A program made the position numbers and the translations under genes. Of a DNA stretch of 64,000 nt, positions 10,218 to 20,969 are shown in pieces; within the stretch, counting starts at the first letter, position 1; every line of letters starts with the position of its first letter. The DNA is from Turbatrix aceti. Taxonomy: Eukaryota > Nematoda > Chromadorea > Rhabditida > Panagrolaimidae. The notes beneath the pieces were generated by a model. It was not told the origin of the DNA, ran no database searches, and saw nothing but the letters and a program-made list of their open reading frames with translations. The stretch covers positions 992,001 through 1,056,000 of the forward strand of contig OZ017766.1 in the NCBI GenBank assembly GCA_963969345.1. Reading direction: 5' to 3'.

Positions 10218-12364
10218 TTAACAGACACTCTGCGAGCCGATTTAGGACCAAGCCGGGGAGGAGGACACAGCATTTTGACACTTTAAAATGTTTTGAGTCA
10301 GAGTTGTAGGCCTTGGGGGGAAAGGTCCAAAGCCGCGATATTTTAATTTAAAAAATTCGGATTCACGAGATTCGGCTTCAGAAGTGTTTTTCATAAAAAA
10401 ATAGTGCCCTGTGCTACGTTGGTCATGAACAATTCTGAAAAAATTAATATAGGGGTTTCTGAAGACGGCGGATCCAATGACATTCTCAGAATTTTTTTCA
10501 GTTACGGTAATTATCGATTTTTTGATATCATACGTTTTCAAACCGCTATAATATTCGGATCTCAAACTTAAGCGGTAATTCAATAAGCCTATCTTCTTCC
10601 CCGTTGTTTTTTGTATCGAAAAAAGTAAAACACACAAAAAAAATCGCGTGCCCAAGGTTGTCATAAAATTTAATTTATGCTCCAGACTCGACACCGAAGC
10701 CCTGCGCGCAACGTGCACGTATGATTTTGCGCTGCTGCACACGCGTATTCACCTTTATTTTTTAGACGCATGCCTAACTTATTACAAAAACCGTTTTTAG
10801 ATCCATTCAATAGGTGTGCCAAGACGGGAAGGTGTACAGTAGTCTTTTTTCCAAACTCTACCTGTAAAATGCCTGAGGCTATTAGCCATGAACATTTTGA
10901 CAAAAATGACCTATTCTGTCTTTTAGAGAATTCAATTCTCTATGGAGTGTAACATTTTCAGATTTTTATCTTTATTTTTGGGTTCGGTACATTAATTTGA
11001 AAAACATACACCAAGTTTAACCTTCATTTTTCTGCCGACCAGGGTTCTCAACGGCCCGGGCCGGGCCGGTGTTTTCCACGGCCCGGGCCGGGCCGATTGG
11101 TTTTGTTGGCCGGCCCGGGCCAAAACGGGCCGTAAAATAAAAAAAAACATGCATATTTTACGCTAAATTTATGAAAAATTTTATGAAAAAGTAAAAACCG
11201 CGAAGAATGCAAAGAAATGCACGCAGAATGCTGACCTGGCACCGCTCTTTTGGGCTAATCTGGAAGCAAAAGGTAAATCGCGGGCGCCGTAATTTTGTCG
11301 TCAGTTCATAAGAGCACTAGTAATTGAGCGGAAAATGAATCTGTGCAACGACGAGGAAGTGATTCTACCTCCTTCGTGTTTGTTGTTGTTTTTTAACGGT
11401 TTTTCGACGATAAAATTTATTTACAAAACTAGGTACTATTAAGGCGGGCCGGCCCCGGCCGGGCCGGGCCTCAATTTTACAAACCCGGCCCGGCCCGGGC
11501 CGAAAAAAAACCGGCTCGTTGAGAACCCTGCTGCCGATGCTTCTTTTAAGAAATGAAAATCTCATAATTTGAAGCCAAATTTAGAACATGTTGGACAAAT
11601 TAAGCTACAGTATCCAAAAATAACGGTAAAAATCTGAAAATTTTACACTCCATAGAGAATTGAATTCTCTAAAAGACAGAATAGGTCATTTTTGTCAAAA
11701 TGTTCATGGCTAATAGCCTCAGGCATTTTACAGGTGAAGTTTGGAAGAAAGACTACTGTACACCTTCCCGTCTTGGCACACCTATTGAATGGATCTAAAA
11801 ACGGTTTTTGTAAAAAGTTAGGCAGGCGTCTAAAAAATAAAGGTGAATACGCGTGTGCAGCAGCGCAAAATCATACGTGCACGTTGCGCGCAGGGCTTCG
11901 GTGTCGAGTCTGGAGCATAAATTAAAATTTATGACAACCTTGGGCACGCGATTTTTTTTCGTGTTTTTCTTTTTCAGATACAAAAAACAACGGGGAAGAA
12001 GATAGGCTTATCGAATTACCGCTTAAGTTTGAGATCCGAATATTATAGCGGTTTGAAAACGTATGATATCAAAAAATCGATAATTACCGTAACTAAAAAA
12101 AATTCTGAGTATGTCATTGGATCCGCCGTCTTCAGAAACCCCTATATTAATTTTTTCAGAATTGTTCATGACCAACGTAGCACGGGGCATTATTGTTTAT
12201 GAATAACACTTCTGAAGCCGAATCTCGTGAATCCGAATTTTATAAAATAAAATATCGCGGCTTTGGACCTTTCCCCCGAAGGCCTACAACTCTGACTCAA
12301 AACATTTGAAAGTGTCAAAATGCTGTGTCCTCGATCCTAAATCGGCTCGCAGAGTGTCTGTTAA
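10218..12364. mobile_element. Large TTAA-type foldback (palindromic) transposable element
   Basis: Two inverted arms of roughly 0.75 kb (about 10222-11000 and 11600-12360) mirror each other closely. Frames read outward from the two arms (10670-10903 minus and 11692-11925 plus) translate to nearly identical 77-residue strings. The outer ends are CAGACACTCTGCGAGCC and its complement, flanked by TTAA on both sides (10218-10221, 12361-12364). TTAA targets are typical of piggyBac-type elements and of the PALTTAA palindromes of Caenorhabditis. No transposase is present. The short spacer was later hit by a separate hAT-like element (11040-11530). Confidence 0.85.
11040..11530. mobile_element. hAT-like MITE nested in the foldback spacer
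   Basis: Terminal inverted repeats are CAGGGTTCTCAACG at 11040 and its complement ending at 11530. The flanking 8-bp duplication is CTGCCGAC (11032-11039) against CTGCCGAT (11531-11538), 7 of 8 matching. Blocks of GGCCCGGGCC words lie directly inside both ends, with an AT-rich middle. The ends, the 8-bp duplication and T/A at duplication positions 2 and 7 fit the hAT superfamily. No coding region. Confidence 0.85.
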
Positions 12365-12528
12365 TGTTGTTCTTGCAAAATATAAATTTGTTTATCTGGA
12401 TGCCATTCAAGTGACTTGAAAAAGTATGATGTAAAACTTGTGATTTTGGATTGTTTATGAAACTGAAAAAAATGTTTCGGATGTTGTAAGGGTTTTTTCA
12501 GCCTCAACGTTTTGTAACGCCACCTACG

Positions 12529-13047
12529 ATGCTCAAGATCATGCTCATCATTGCCATCATGGGCATTCCCGCCTACGCTATCCAGTGCTACAATTGCGTG
12601 GATCAAAACGTCTCTGCCATCATCGAGGTATTTGAGGACTTTGAGCTTCGAGACTTGCCACCTCTCTGCTCCAAGAACGGCGCCGACGTCATCGATTGCC
12701 CAACACGCTGCATCTCCGCCAACATCACGTACGTCGCGGCTTCGGACGCGTACAACGGACTTTTTTACGGCTGCCCCGAGAACTTTGTTCCTCCGCTGGA
12801 AGACAACAAGTGCGTCGATGTCTCTGAGGGGGAAGAATCGTTCTGCGAGCATCGGCCACTTATGTTCGGAAACTACGTCGACATGACATACAAGCCCTGC
12901 GGCGAGGACAACTGCAACGCAGTGCCTGTTTACGCTTCTCGTCTGGCTTTTGACGAAGAAGTTGATGACACCGCTGGTGCTGTCGGGGCCCCGCCGATGT
13001 GCAAGATTCTTTTTTATGCGTGCCTGATGACTGCTTTTGTTCGTTGA
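12529..13047 (+). CDS. Secreted Ly6/uPAR-like (three-finger) small protein
   Basis: Single-exon frame of 172 residues. Residues 1-17 are a signal peptide ending AYA. It is followed by CYNC, a series of cysteines (CSKNG, CPTRC, YGCPE, NKCVD, FCEH) and a terminal CGEDNCN. The CxxDxCN-type ending after an N-terminal CxxC is the Ly6 signature. The last 16 residues are moderately hydrophobic and may be a GPI-anchoring tail, though they are weak for that. Two N-glycosylation sequons are present (NVS, NIT). A TTTTTTCAG acceptor 29 nt before the ATG, with no donor nearby, may be a spliced-leader site. Ly6 proteins act at the cell surface as receptor modulators; the specific role here is unknown. Confidence 0.7.
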   Translation: MLKIMLIIAIMGIPAYAIQCYNCVDQNVSAIIEVFEDFELRDLPPLCSKNGADVIDCPTRCISANITYVAASDAYNGLFYGCPENFVPPLEDNKCVDVSEGEESFCEHRPLMFGNYVDMTYKPCGEDNCNAVPVYASRLAFDEEVDDTAGAVGAPPMCKILFYACLMTAFVR

Positions 13048-13704
13048 GCATTTATTGCGACATCTGCGATGATTTGTTTTGCCAAAGATAGAAATTGGTT
13101 TTTATAGGGTATATACTAGTTTGCCTTATTTTTCATTGTTTGTGTTTAAATAATCGTTGATGAAAACATTTTATAAATATTTTTTACTCAAGAATTATCA
13201 AAATTGAAGATTGGACAGCGCTGATTTTCTATGCCACACAAAGAAATATGCATCAATCTAAAATATTTTGCCAAAAGTAAAAATGAGGGAGCCAAACTAC
13301 TATCGAAAAAACGGGTAGCAAATAGCAACGGATAACTTATTTATACGTATACGTCAGACCTGACTGACAGACCTGGCAAATCAGAACAGTTCAGGTAAAC
13401 AACTAAAACAGCACAAGTTTGATAGTTTTACAACTTTTATCGACTATAGAAATTAATGTAAACCACGAGACAAGAAACACATAATCCCAAGCCTTTGTTT
13501 TGCAAGGTACGCAAAATGTAGCCAATTTTAAGAGCACAACAAAGAAGACAATGCTAGGCGATTGCTACACGCTACAAATTTTGTAGAGATCATGATGTGA
13601 TCTTTTCTGTTTTGCCGCCAGTTTGGTTAAATATCAGTATCGGCATTCAACCTTGCGCGGTATTTTGGTTTTGATAAATATTTGTTGCCTACATAAATAT
13701 AACC
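13048..13704. other. Intergenic between Ly6-like gene and GST, no gene seen
   Basis: AT-rich, no open frame of note and no repeat recognised. The last 30 bases before the GST start contain an ATAAATATAA run that could serve as a core promoter element, but this is not distinctive. Confidence 0.4.
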
Positions 13705-14431
13705 ATGGAAACAGTTGGTCCAGCGCCGTCAACAGTGCATGAGAGAAAGCAGTACGTGCTTGTCTACTTTGACAACCGAGGACACGGCGAAGTGCCCCGG
13801 ATGATCCTCCACTACGCAGGGGTGTTGTTTGACGACATCCGCGTTACAGTCGATACTTGGATGCGTACGCTTAAAAGTTTGTTTTTCATAATAGAAACTA
13901 TTTTTACTAAATAAAACCTTTGCAGAGACCAAAATGTACCGTAGTCTTCCTGTTTTGGAGCTCGCGGACTACAAACAGATGGCTGACGCTTCAGAAATTG
14001 TATACTATCTGGGTGACATTTACTCCCTTTCCGGAGCCACTCCAGAAGAACGAAAAATTGTGAAAGAAATTTTTGACGAACGCATGAAGTGCGGCGACGT
14101 TGGAAGAAAGTACATTGCGCTTTTTATTTATGGAAGCAGCATCGACGATGGCCACAGAGAACAGTATAAGGACGACTACCTGTCCGCCGTTCTGGATCTT
14201 GCTGACAAGGTGGTACCTTACCTGAAACAGTCCAAAAGTGGATTTCTTGTCGATACTGGTGTCAGCTATGCCGATTTTGCCATTGCTGAGCTCACGCTGA
14301 CGTCTTGCAATTTTTTGACTGTTCTCTGTCAAAATGAAAGGATGGCGTTGCTTCTGGAGCACACGAGACGTGTGCACAACTTGCCACAGTTACGGCACTA
14401 CATTTCAGTCAGACCTTTTTCGTCTTTCTAA
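13705..14431 (+). CDS. Sigma-like glutathione S-transferase
   Basis: Cytosolic enzyme that conjugates glutathione to electrophiles. Two exons (13705-13876 and 13926-14431) give 225 residues, slightly longer than usual because of a 16-residue N-terminal extension. The thioredoxin-fold half has YVLVYFDNRGHGEVPRM, where the tyrosine before FDNRG is the expected catalytic Tyr. It then has SLPVLEL (the cis-Pro loop) and DASEIVYYLG, the glutathione-binding E/D-S-x-I equivalent. The helical half ends with SYADFAIAEL, the N-capping box with its Asp. The donor A|GTTTGT (phase 1) was preferred because the joined W...K...M segment then best fits the family; a GTACGC donor 16 nt upstream is an alternative. 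A hAT-like MITE starts within 20 nt of the stop. Confidence 0.85.
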
Positions 14432-14439
14432 ATGAATGG

Positions 14440-14838
14440 GTTTCGGCCCTTTTCGGGACTCCCATGGGTGGCGAAGAGGGGATTCCCATGGGAGTCCCAT
14501 GGGAAATATCCCGGGAATTATCCCGGGATTCCCATTTATCACGGGATAATTCCCTCCGGAAATTTGAAAATGCGCAATCCCGCCTAAAATATCACCGTTA
14601 TTTTACGCAGGAGCGTGCTTTTTACTTTCAAATTATGGAAATAATTTTATTTTCATTGTTAATTTTATTACATTAATAAAATAAGTGTGTTTTCGGATAT
14701 CTTTTTTGTATAAACATGTACTTTTTTAAACGTACCAAAAAATACCCCCGGGGACTCCCATAGGACTCCCATGGGAATCCCATGGGATAATTCCCTTATT
14801 TCTAATTCCCATGGGAGTTTCGCCACCCTGGTTTCGGC
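14440..14838. mobile_element. hAT-like MITE built of CCCATGGG words
   Basis: Element 14448-14830 with a perfect 8-bp duplication GTTTCGGC (14440-14447 and 14831-14838). The right terminus reads inward CAGGGTGGCGAAACTCCC; the left terminus is a diverged copy ending in GGACTCCCATGGG. Both ends are packed with CCCATGGGA, TCCCGGGAAT and GGGATAATTCCC words around an AT-rich core. It inserted just downstream of the GST stop and may supply part of that gene's 3' end. Confidence 0.85.
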
Positions 14839-17817
14839 CCTTATCAAATTGGCAAAATCCGAACGTTTTATAAATACCAAATAAACCTCAAAGTAAAAAA
14901 AATTTGATTTTATTAATCGCAACTCTATATTTATATATATATATCACGATGTGATTGTGAAATGTAACAAATTTTTTTATTAAAAAATGATGTACGACAT
15001 TGAGTTGTTACTGAAGGGCTCCGACATTTTGTGCTTGCGTGTAGTCGAAGGGTTAGTAGATGACGACAACGCGCGTGCCTCTTCCCCTCACGTAGAGTTT
15101 ACGGTTCGATTCCGGGTACAGCCTTTGATGAGAAATCCTTGCCATGCACCACGCAGAATCATTATTGATGACAATGCAAGCCTGAGGCTCTTATTTTTTA
15201 TTATTTATGACCAATTGTATTGCATCGAAAGCGGAATAATGCATGCATGTTTTCATTTGCGCCAGTCACAAATCCGGAAAACTATTACAGAAACTGGAAA
15301 AATATCAAAAACGCGGTTTTCTGATAAGGAAAAGCCTGATCTCCAAGATCATTTTTGTGTGTGTTTCACTAAATTTATTTTTTTTTTCTAAAATGAAATT
15401 CAAAGATACAACAAAATGCTATTCCCTTCTATGCCCGATCGTCTCAGGCTGAGTTTGCCGCTTTGCAGCCTGCCGGTAACAAAAAAGTCATTGATTCCAA
15501 ACACTTTTTTGTTCACATCTGAGTTCAGTTTCCCGCCTGTCGTGTCCTCTCCTTTTTGAACACAAAAAAAAGCTGACACGAACGGTGACTAAACAGTATC
15601 ATTTGGCGCGCCTTTTGCACACCGCAGTTGAACCAAATTCAAACCGCTTTGTCTGAGGTGACCACAAAACCGCGCGCAGATGTTTTTTGTCCCTGCGTGC
15701 GATTGCTCACTGGTTGTTTTTTATAATTTTTCCCCGGGGAGAAGGGTCATCTGTCTTTGGCAATGAAGTCGACAAGACGACAAAAAGGTCAGCCTCTTTG
15801 GCCGCGCGCGTGCAAAAAGGCCTAGGACGATGATTAACCAAAAGTCAACCAATTTTTCCTGCCTGCAGAGGTAAAATTTGTAACAAAGAAAAAAACAAAA
15901 TGTCCCTGCGTGAAAAAAATAGCGCGGACTAAATTGACAGAAATCAACGATGCGTCCGACCTTGAATTTAGAGGGCCTGGCTGTCTTCGAGGGCAGTAGC
16001 GTGACGCGGTCCTGCGGAGGCGACTCAATTACCATCTACCTACCGTGGTGGACACGTAATGGCCGCCGCTCTTTTGTGCTCGTGCCTGCTTTAATGACTG
16101 CGTTTTTTAACCTCAGGAGATTAGAAGATTTATCGGTACCAGGGATACACTTTGAACGCCCGCATAAAAAACATCTATGCTTTTCCGCTAGCTCCGCTGA
16201 CCAGAATGATGACTCGGCGTCATCAGTCGCTGCCGATCTGCCTATCTTGCCGGCGCACGCTTCTCTCGTGGCCGCACACGTTCTCTGCCTCACGCGCGTG
16301 GCTCGCTCGCCAGTCTCTGGGAGAATGGTCACACAGTCCCGGCACCAATTTTGTGTTTGGAGTCAGAATTGTAGGCATCCATGGGGAGGGTCTAAATCCA
16401 AAATATTAGATTCTGGAGATTTGGCTTCTGAAAGTTTCTAACCTTCATTTTACAACTCGGTCAGTTGAAATCATAAAGCTCTGAAAATTTTATTCGGCGG
16501 GTTTTTTCGGATTAGAAATCGATTGGCGTACTAGATTTTTTTAAAAACAGCTGCATCAGTGCGTTGTTTTTTAATCGGCCGTCATATCAGTACTAAGAGA
16601 GCTGAATCGGTTTTGAAAAGCCTATCTTGTAGCAAATTTTGTTCTCTGTTGCATAGTATAACTAAAAAAAAATACCGCTCCACCAATTATTTAAAAAAAA
16701 TTTTTGAAACACGCGCGTTGAAAACAAAAGAAGGCGCCGATGTCGTGCGCGCAACGTGCGGGCCGCACAAATGCCTAAATTTTGTTCCTAAATTGTTAGG
16801 AACCATAAAGAAGGTTAAATTTGATGGATATCGCATTTTTCAGATGCGGATTCTGGAGTAACGGCATCTGAAGGTCAATTTTTCAACATTGTTTAAAAAT
16901 TCTGATATTAAGGTTTCGGGGGCTTCTTAGCATGATAAATCGATTTTACAGTTTTTTTTTTATTTTACAGAAATTTCTTTGATGTAAAAAATTTGTACCA
17001 AAAAAAATCTTTGTTTATCTTTTAAAATAGTTATACAATTAATGAGAGGTGAGTGAGAAGGCTGAGGCTAGGTGTGTTGCATGTTCCGCCTCGTTGACAT
17101 CAGTGACCCGACCTTGCTCGGCTCGGGTTGAATAGCATGCATGCACCGAAGAAATCAAGTGCGGAGATGCTTCATCGAGCATTCAACGACGCAGTCAACT
17201 GATTTTTTCTGCATACGGAGTTGCGTGATACATCCTTGCACTAGATTTTGGATGCTCCCGAAGTTTGACCTGCGAAATCCAAGGTTAAAAATCCATCAAA
17301 GCTCACTGTTTGTGCGGAAGGCAATTAAAATACTTTAACGTTTACCGAACAGAATTCTTTATTGCAGCGAAAAAAATTAAATATTTTTCAGGATATTACG
17401 GTAGTAGATTTACATTCAATATTGAAAACATGTTTACAAGACGTACGATTGCCAGATTTTCGGCATAAAGATTACTTATCCTTTTGTTTTTGACTTATTT
17501 ACCGTAACTTTGGAAAAATAGTCATACTGAAAACATTAGGTTTTTTGCTGCTGGCGACAATATTCAAGAGACCTTTACCCTAAAAATTCGATTTAGAGAT
17601 TTTTTGAGTGAATTTTGTTTTCCAATTGATTTTTTTTCCACAATCATTTTTTTAATACATACAATAAATACAAACTGTTTTTTTAATGTTACAAATTCAT
17701 ATACGACTTGCTACTTTTTTACCTTTTTTTACCAAAAGAAAGCGATGGATTTTTTGAACCAGCTGACTTCCAATCTTTTTTGTATGCAATTTTCGATGTC
17801 GTTTTTATTTGCCTTTG
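14839..17817. other. Intergenic with decayed repeats
   Basis: No supported gene. A TA microsatellite lies near 14930-14943. A pol III B-box-like GGTTCGATTCC occurs at about 15103-15113, with a poor A-box-like sequence upstream. At about 16360-16440 there is a diverged fragment of the TTAA foldback arm (GAGTCAGAATTGTAGGC, then GGTCTAAATCC, then TTCTGGAGATTTGGCTTCTG), similar to the arm at 10.3 kb. Confidence 0.4.
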
Positions 17818-18331
17818 TGCACTTTCAGAGTTGTTCGATGCTCACCAAAATGCTCCTGCTCACTGCTCGCTCCTGCTCAGCTCACGAGCGCGAGCGGAGC
17901 GAGCGCGAAAAACTGGAGTGCTCAATGAGCTTGAGCAGAGCGAGCACGAAAAATTGAATTGCTCAAAGAGCGCGAGCAGAGCAAGCGCGAGAAATTTTTA
18001 AAATGAGCACTGCTCACTATAAATTTAGTGCTACAAATACTAAAATACTGGTAGTTTCGATCAAAAACACGATGTTGGGGGTACCTCCAAGCAATATGCG
18101 GTCTTTCTTTTCATGAGGGATTGAATTTGTGTCTCAAACTTCACTTTTTTTGTGTAAGCCATGTTCGCCCATTGCTCGCACCTGCCCGACTCATAAGCGT
18201 GAGTCGGGCAAGAGCGGAGAATCTGAGAATAAAAAAGCGCGAGCGGAGCGAGCGCGAAAATTTTAGGAACTCCAAGAGCATGAGCAGAGCGAGCACTGAA
18301 AATTGTCGAATTGAACAACTCTGTGCACTTT
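17818..18331. mobile_element. hAT-like MITE built of GAGC/GCTC words
   Basis: Element 17826-18323 with a perfect 8-bp duplication TGCACTTT (17818-17825 and 18324-18331). The inverted termini share CAGAGTTGTTC. Inside both ends run GAGCGCGAGCGGAGCGAGC words and their complements (TGCTCACTGCTCGCTCC). A subterminal CCCGACTCATAAGCGTGAGTC palindrome is also present. The terminal CAGAGTTGT is shared with the CCGAGC-word repeats at 39.6-40.1 kb, so the two are probably sister families. Confidence 0.88.
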
Positions 18332-20212
18332 TGCTAAGTACCACGGTTGCCTTATCATTGAACCCTGTTACAATGTATTGAAAGAAGCCGCAGTAGTTTT
18401 TTTGCTCTCTTATATTTTTAGACGAGGGCATGGTTGCGTGTCCCGAGTCCTCGGAGGGTTGAAAGCCCCAAGCAGTTATGCGTATACTCCGTCATTAGCC
18501 GTGTACAACCCGGCGTGGCTTGGTTCTCGTCCGTTCTGTGTTCGTCTGTTGCGGGGGTCTGGTCTCGCACAGTCTGCATTTTACTTGAAAAAAACCAACG
18601 ACATGCACACAAAACGACACGCTTGGTTCTTTTTGCAGCAAGCTGACTGAAAAACGAATTGAAGGGTCCGAAAAAAAAGAACGTGTGGCCATGCCCTCTT
18701 CGGTGCCAGTCGCCGCTTACCGCAGACGGGCACGTCACTTGTTCAGCTCGAAGAAAAAAATAGAATTGCAAAACGGAAGATTTGTTCGGTCGCTGTTCCG
18801 CTGTCCAGGCAGTGGCCTAAAGACCCTCGGGCAGTCGGTGCATCAGGGGCCAAAGAAAAAAGAAGGTCCCTGTCCTGGCCCTGGCCTGTCAGCAGCACTC
18901 GATTATGCAATCTTTCTGGCCGTAGTTGAAGGGGGCAAGCAAAATTATCTGATTGCTGGCCAACACACGCAGACACCACAATCGCCGTGCCCGAGGGGTC
19001 AGATCAGCCAACAACATAGCTCTGGCTTCCAAGCCATCCATCACCATTATCGCTTCCCTCAAAAAAATCGCAAACATCAATTGACGGCTTATTTATTTTC
19101 CCTAATGAAAACATTATCCTCAACAAGCCCAAAGTGCAGAGATGTGAATCATCAACTTGTGAGTCATTTTTTTCTCAGAAAAACAAGAAGCCAAAAAGTC
19201 TACTACGTGATATCGCGTCAGACGCCAACCGAACGCTTCCTTTCCGCAGGGTTTATTGCAAAAACGGTAATGCTATAATCAAAACTTTTGTATCAGACCC
19301 TGACGTGCGCCGTAATTTCTCTTTTGTACTTTATGACTAAAAAAAGAAGCGATACAAAAAATTGTATGTATTATAAAGCTACAAACTCAGGAAAACGGTT
19401 TTTTAGTCCAAAAATAGTAACACAAGAAACTTTCCCTCGAAAAATGAAATGAAATTATGAATCGAAATGAATTACAGAATTAAAAAAATACGGTAAAAAT
19501 AACATGTTACTCTTTTTTTTAGACATTTTTTATGTTTGACATAATTAATCAATGTTTTTTATGAACACCAAATCACTGTGGTTGCGGTGGTGGTTGTGAC
19601 CTTCGACTGTATTTTTTCCGCACACACACACACAGCGTATGTATTAAATTGTCACTGTGCTTTTTTTCAATTATTATGTACGGCAACCTAATTTGCCGAT
19701 TGTCTATTGCGGCTGCGACGTTCACATTTTTAAAACATGTTCAGTCGGTTTCACTCTGCTTGCTTGAAAGGTTGAATTTGGACAGGTGATGGTCCTTCTA
19801 TTGATGAACATATTTGACACAGCTGGCTTTTTTTTGCATCCGTAGTTTGAACATTTTTTATTTGCCCTGTAAAAACAAATTTTTTCTATTCAAATTTTGT
19901 AATACCACAAAGAGGGTTGGGGTAGTCAAACGGTCGTTGTGCCGGAGGACATGACAGACGCATGATGATCACACGCCGGTCCTCGGTCCTCGGTGCACGA
20001 TCTGTCGGTCCACTGTCCTCCGGGCTGTTCTCCTCCTCAGGATGGGAATGGACATTGTGGTGGTCGGAAAGGGGACGCTTAGTGCCAGCCCGTGGCGTTC
20101 TCTCTCTCATCCCCCATCCCAACAATGAGGCGGGGCAGGCGTCGGACTACAGCAACCACCGCAGGAAGGGTGGATGTCCAGCAGTCGAAGTCCCTCTCCC
20201 CTCTCCCCGCTT
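18332..20212. other. Intergenic, no gene recognised
   Basis: Short open frames only, none with good splice sites or family features. A CA microsatellite of about seven units lies at 19620-19635. A moderately GC-rich block (19.9-20.2 kb) precedes the MITE pair. Confidence 0.4.
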
Positions 20213-20544
20213 GTTTGTAGCAGACATGAAAATGGCCCGCCGAAGCCCGGCCCGGACCGGGCTTGGGCTGGCCTGTGTCTTTTCAGTAGGCCCGGAAAAG
20301 CCCGTTTTGGCCCGTTGTTTAATAAATAATGTAAAAAATACGAAAAATTAACTGTCTGTTGGTTATTTTTAACAAAATTTAGTCTCTACAGATAGAAAAC
20401 ATAGTATTTTGAGTAAAAACCAGTAATTTATGTAATTTATATAACGATTGGTTGCTCGGGTTTTGGTTGAAGAGGCTTTCGACGGGCCGGGCCGGGCCGG
20501 GCCTGGGCCTAAAAATTAGGCCCGTTTTCATGTCTGGTTTGTAA
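20213..20544. mobile_element. hAT-like MITE, GGCCCGGGCC type, copy 1
   Basis: Element 20221-20536. The termini are CAGACATGAAAA and its complement TTTTCATGTCTG. The flanking duplication is GTTTGTAG (20213-20220) against GTTTGTAA (20537-20544), 7 of 8 matching. Word blocks GGCCCG/CGGGCC lie inside each end. The AT-rich middle shares TATCTGTAGAGACTAAAT (on the complement) with the copy at 5.6 kb. Confidence 0.88.
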
Positions 20545-20609
20545 TATCGTCACTCGGTCATTTTGGCGCTGTCTCCTCTCCGCGCCCTTTTGTGAGAGTT
20601 CTCTCGTCG

Positions 20610-20969
20610 CTGATGGCCAAACATGAAAACGGGCCTAATTTTTAGGCCCAGGCACGGCCCGGCCCGTCAAAAGCCCGGGCTTGGGTCAGGCCGGGCCGGG
20701 CCGGCCCGAAATTATCCGTTTTGTTTCTTTTTCAAAATTTTTTTTTATAGATTACATAAATTACTGGCTTTTACTCAAAATACCATGTTTTTTATCCGTA
20801 ATGACTAAATTTTGTTAAAAGTAACCAATATACGGTTCATTTTTCTTATTTTTTACATTATTGATTAAATACCGGGCCAAAACGGACTTTTCCGGGCCTA
20901 TTGAAAAGTCACAGGCCCGCCTAAGCCCGGTCCGGGCTTCAGCGGGCCATTTTTATGTCTGCTGATGGC
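20610..20969. mobile_element. hAT-like MITE, GGCCCGGGCC type, copy 2 (inverted)
   Basis: Element 20618-20961 with a perfect 8-bp duplication CTGATGGC (20610-20617 and 20962-20969). It is the same family as copy 1 but in opposite orientation, 65 bp away from the end of copy 1's duplication. Ends are CAAACATGAAAA and TTTTTATGTCTG. Independent target duplications show two separate insertions rather than one duplication. Confidence 0.9.

Noticed and set aside
10670..10903. 77-residue frame repeated at 11692-11925 as a possible transposon gene
   Set aside because: The two copies are the mirrored arms of one foldback element. The frame lacks any transposase feature and is short.
15040..15115. Possible tRNA or tRNA-derived SINE (GGTTCGATTCC B-box)
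   Set aside because: The T-stem pairs poorly, the A-box is weak and no cloverleaf forms. A single B-box match is expected by chance.
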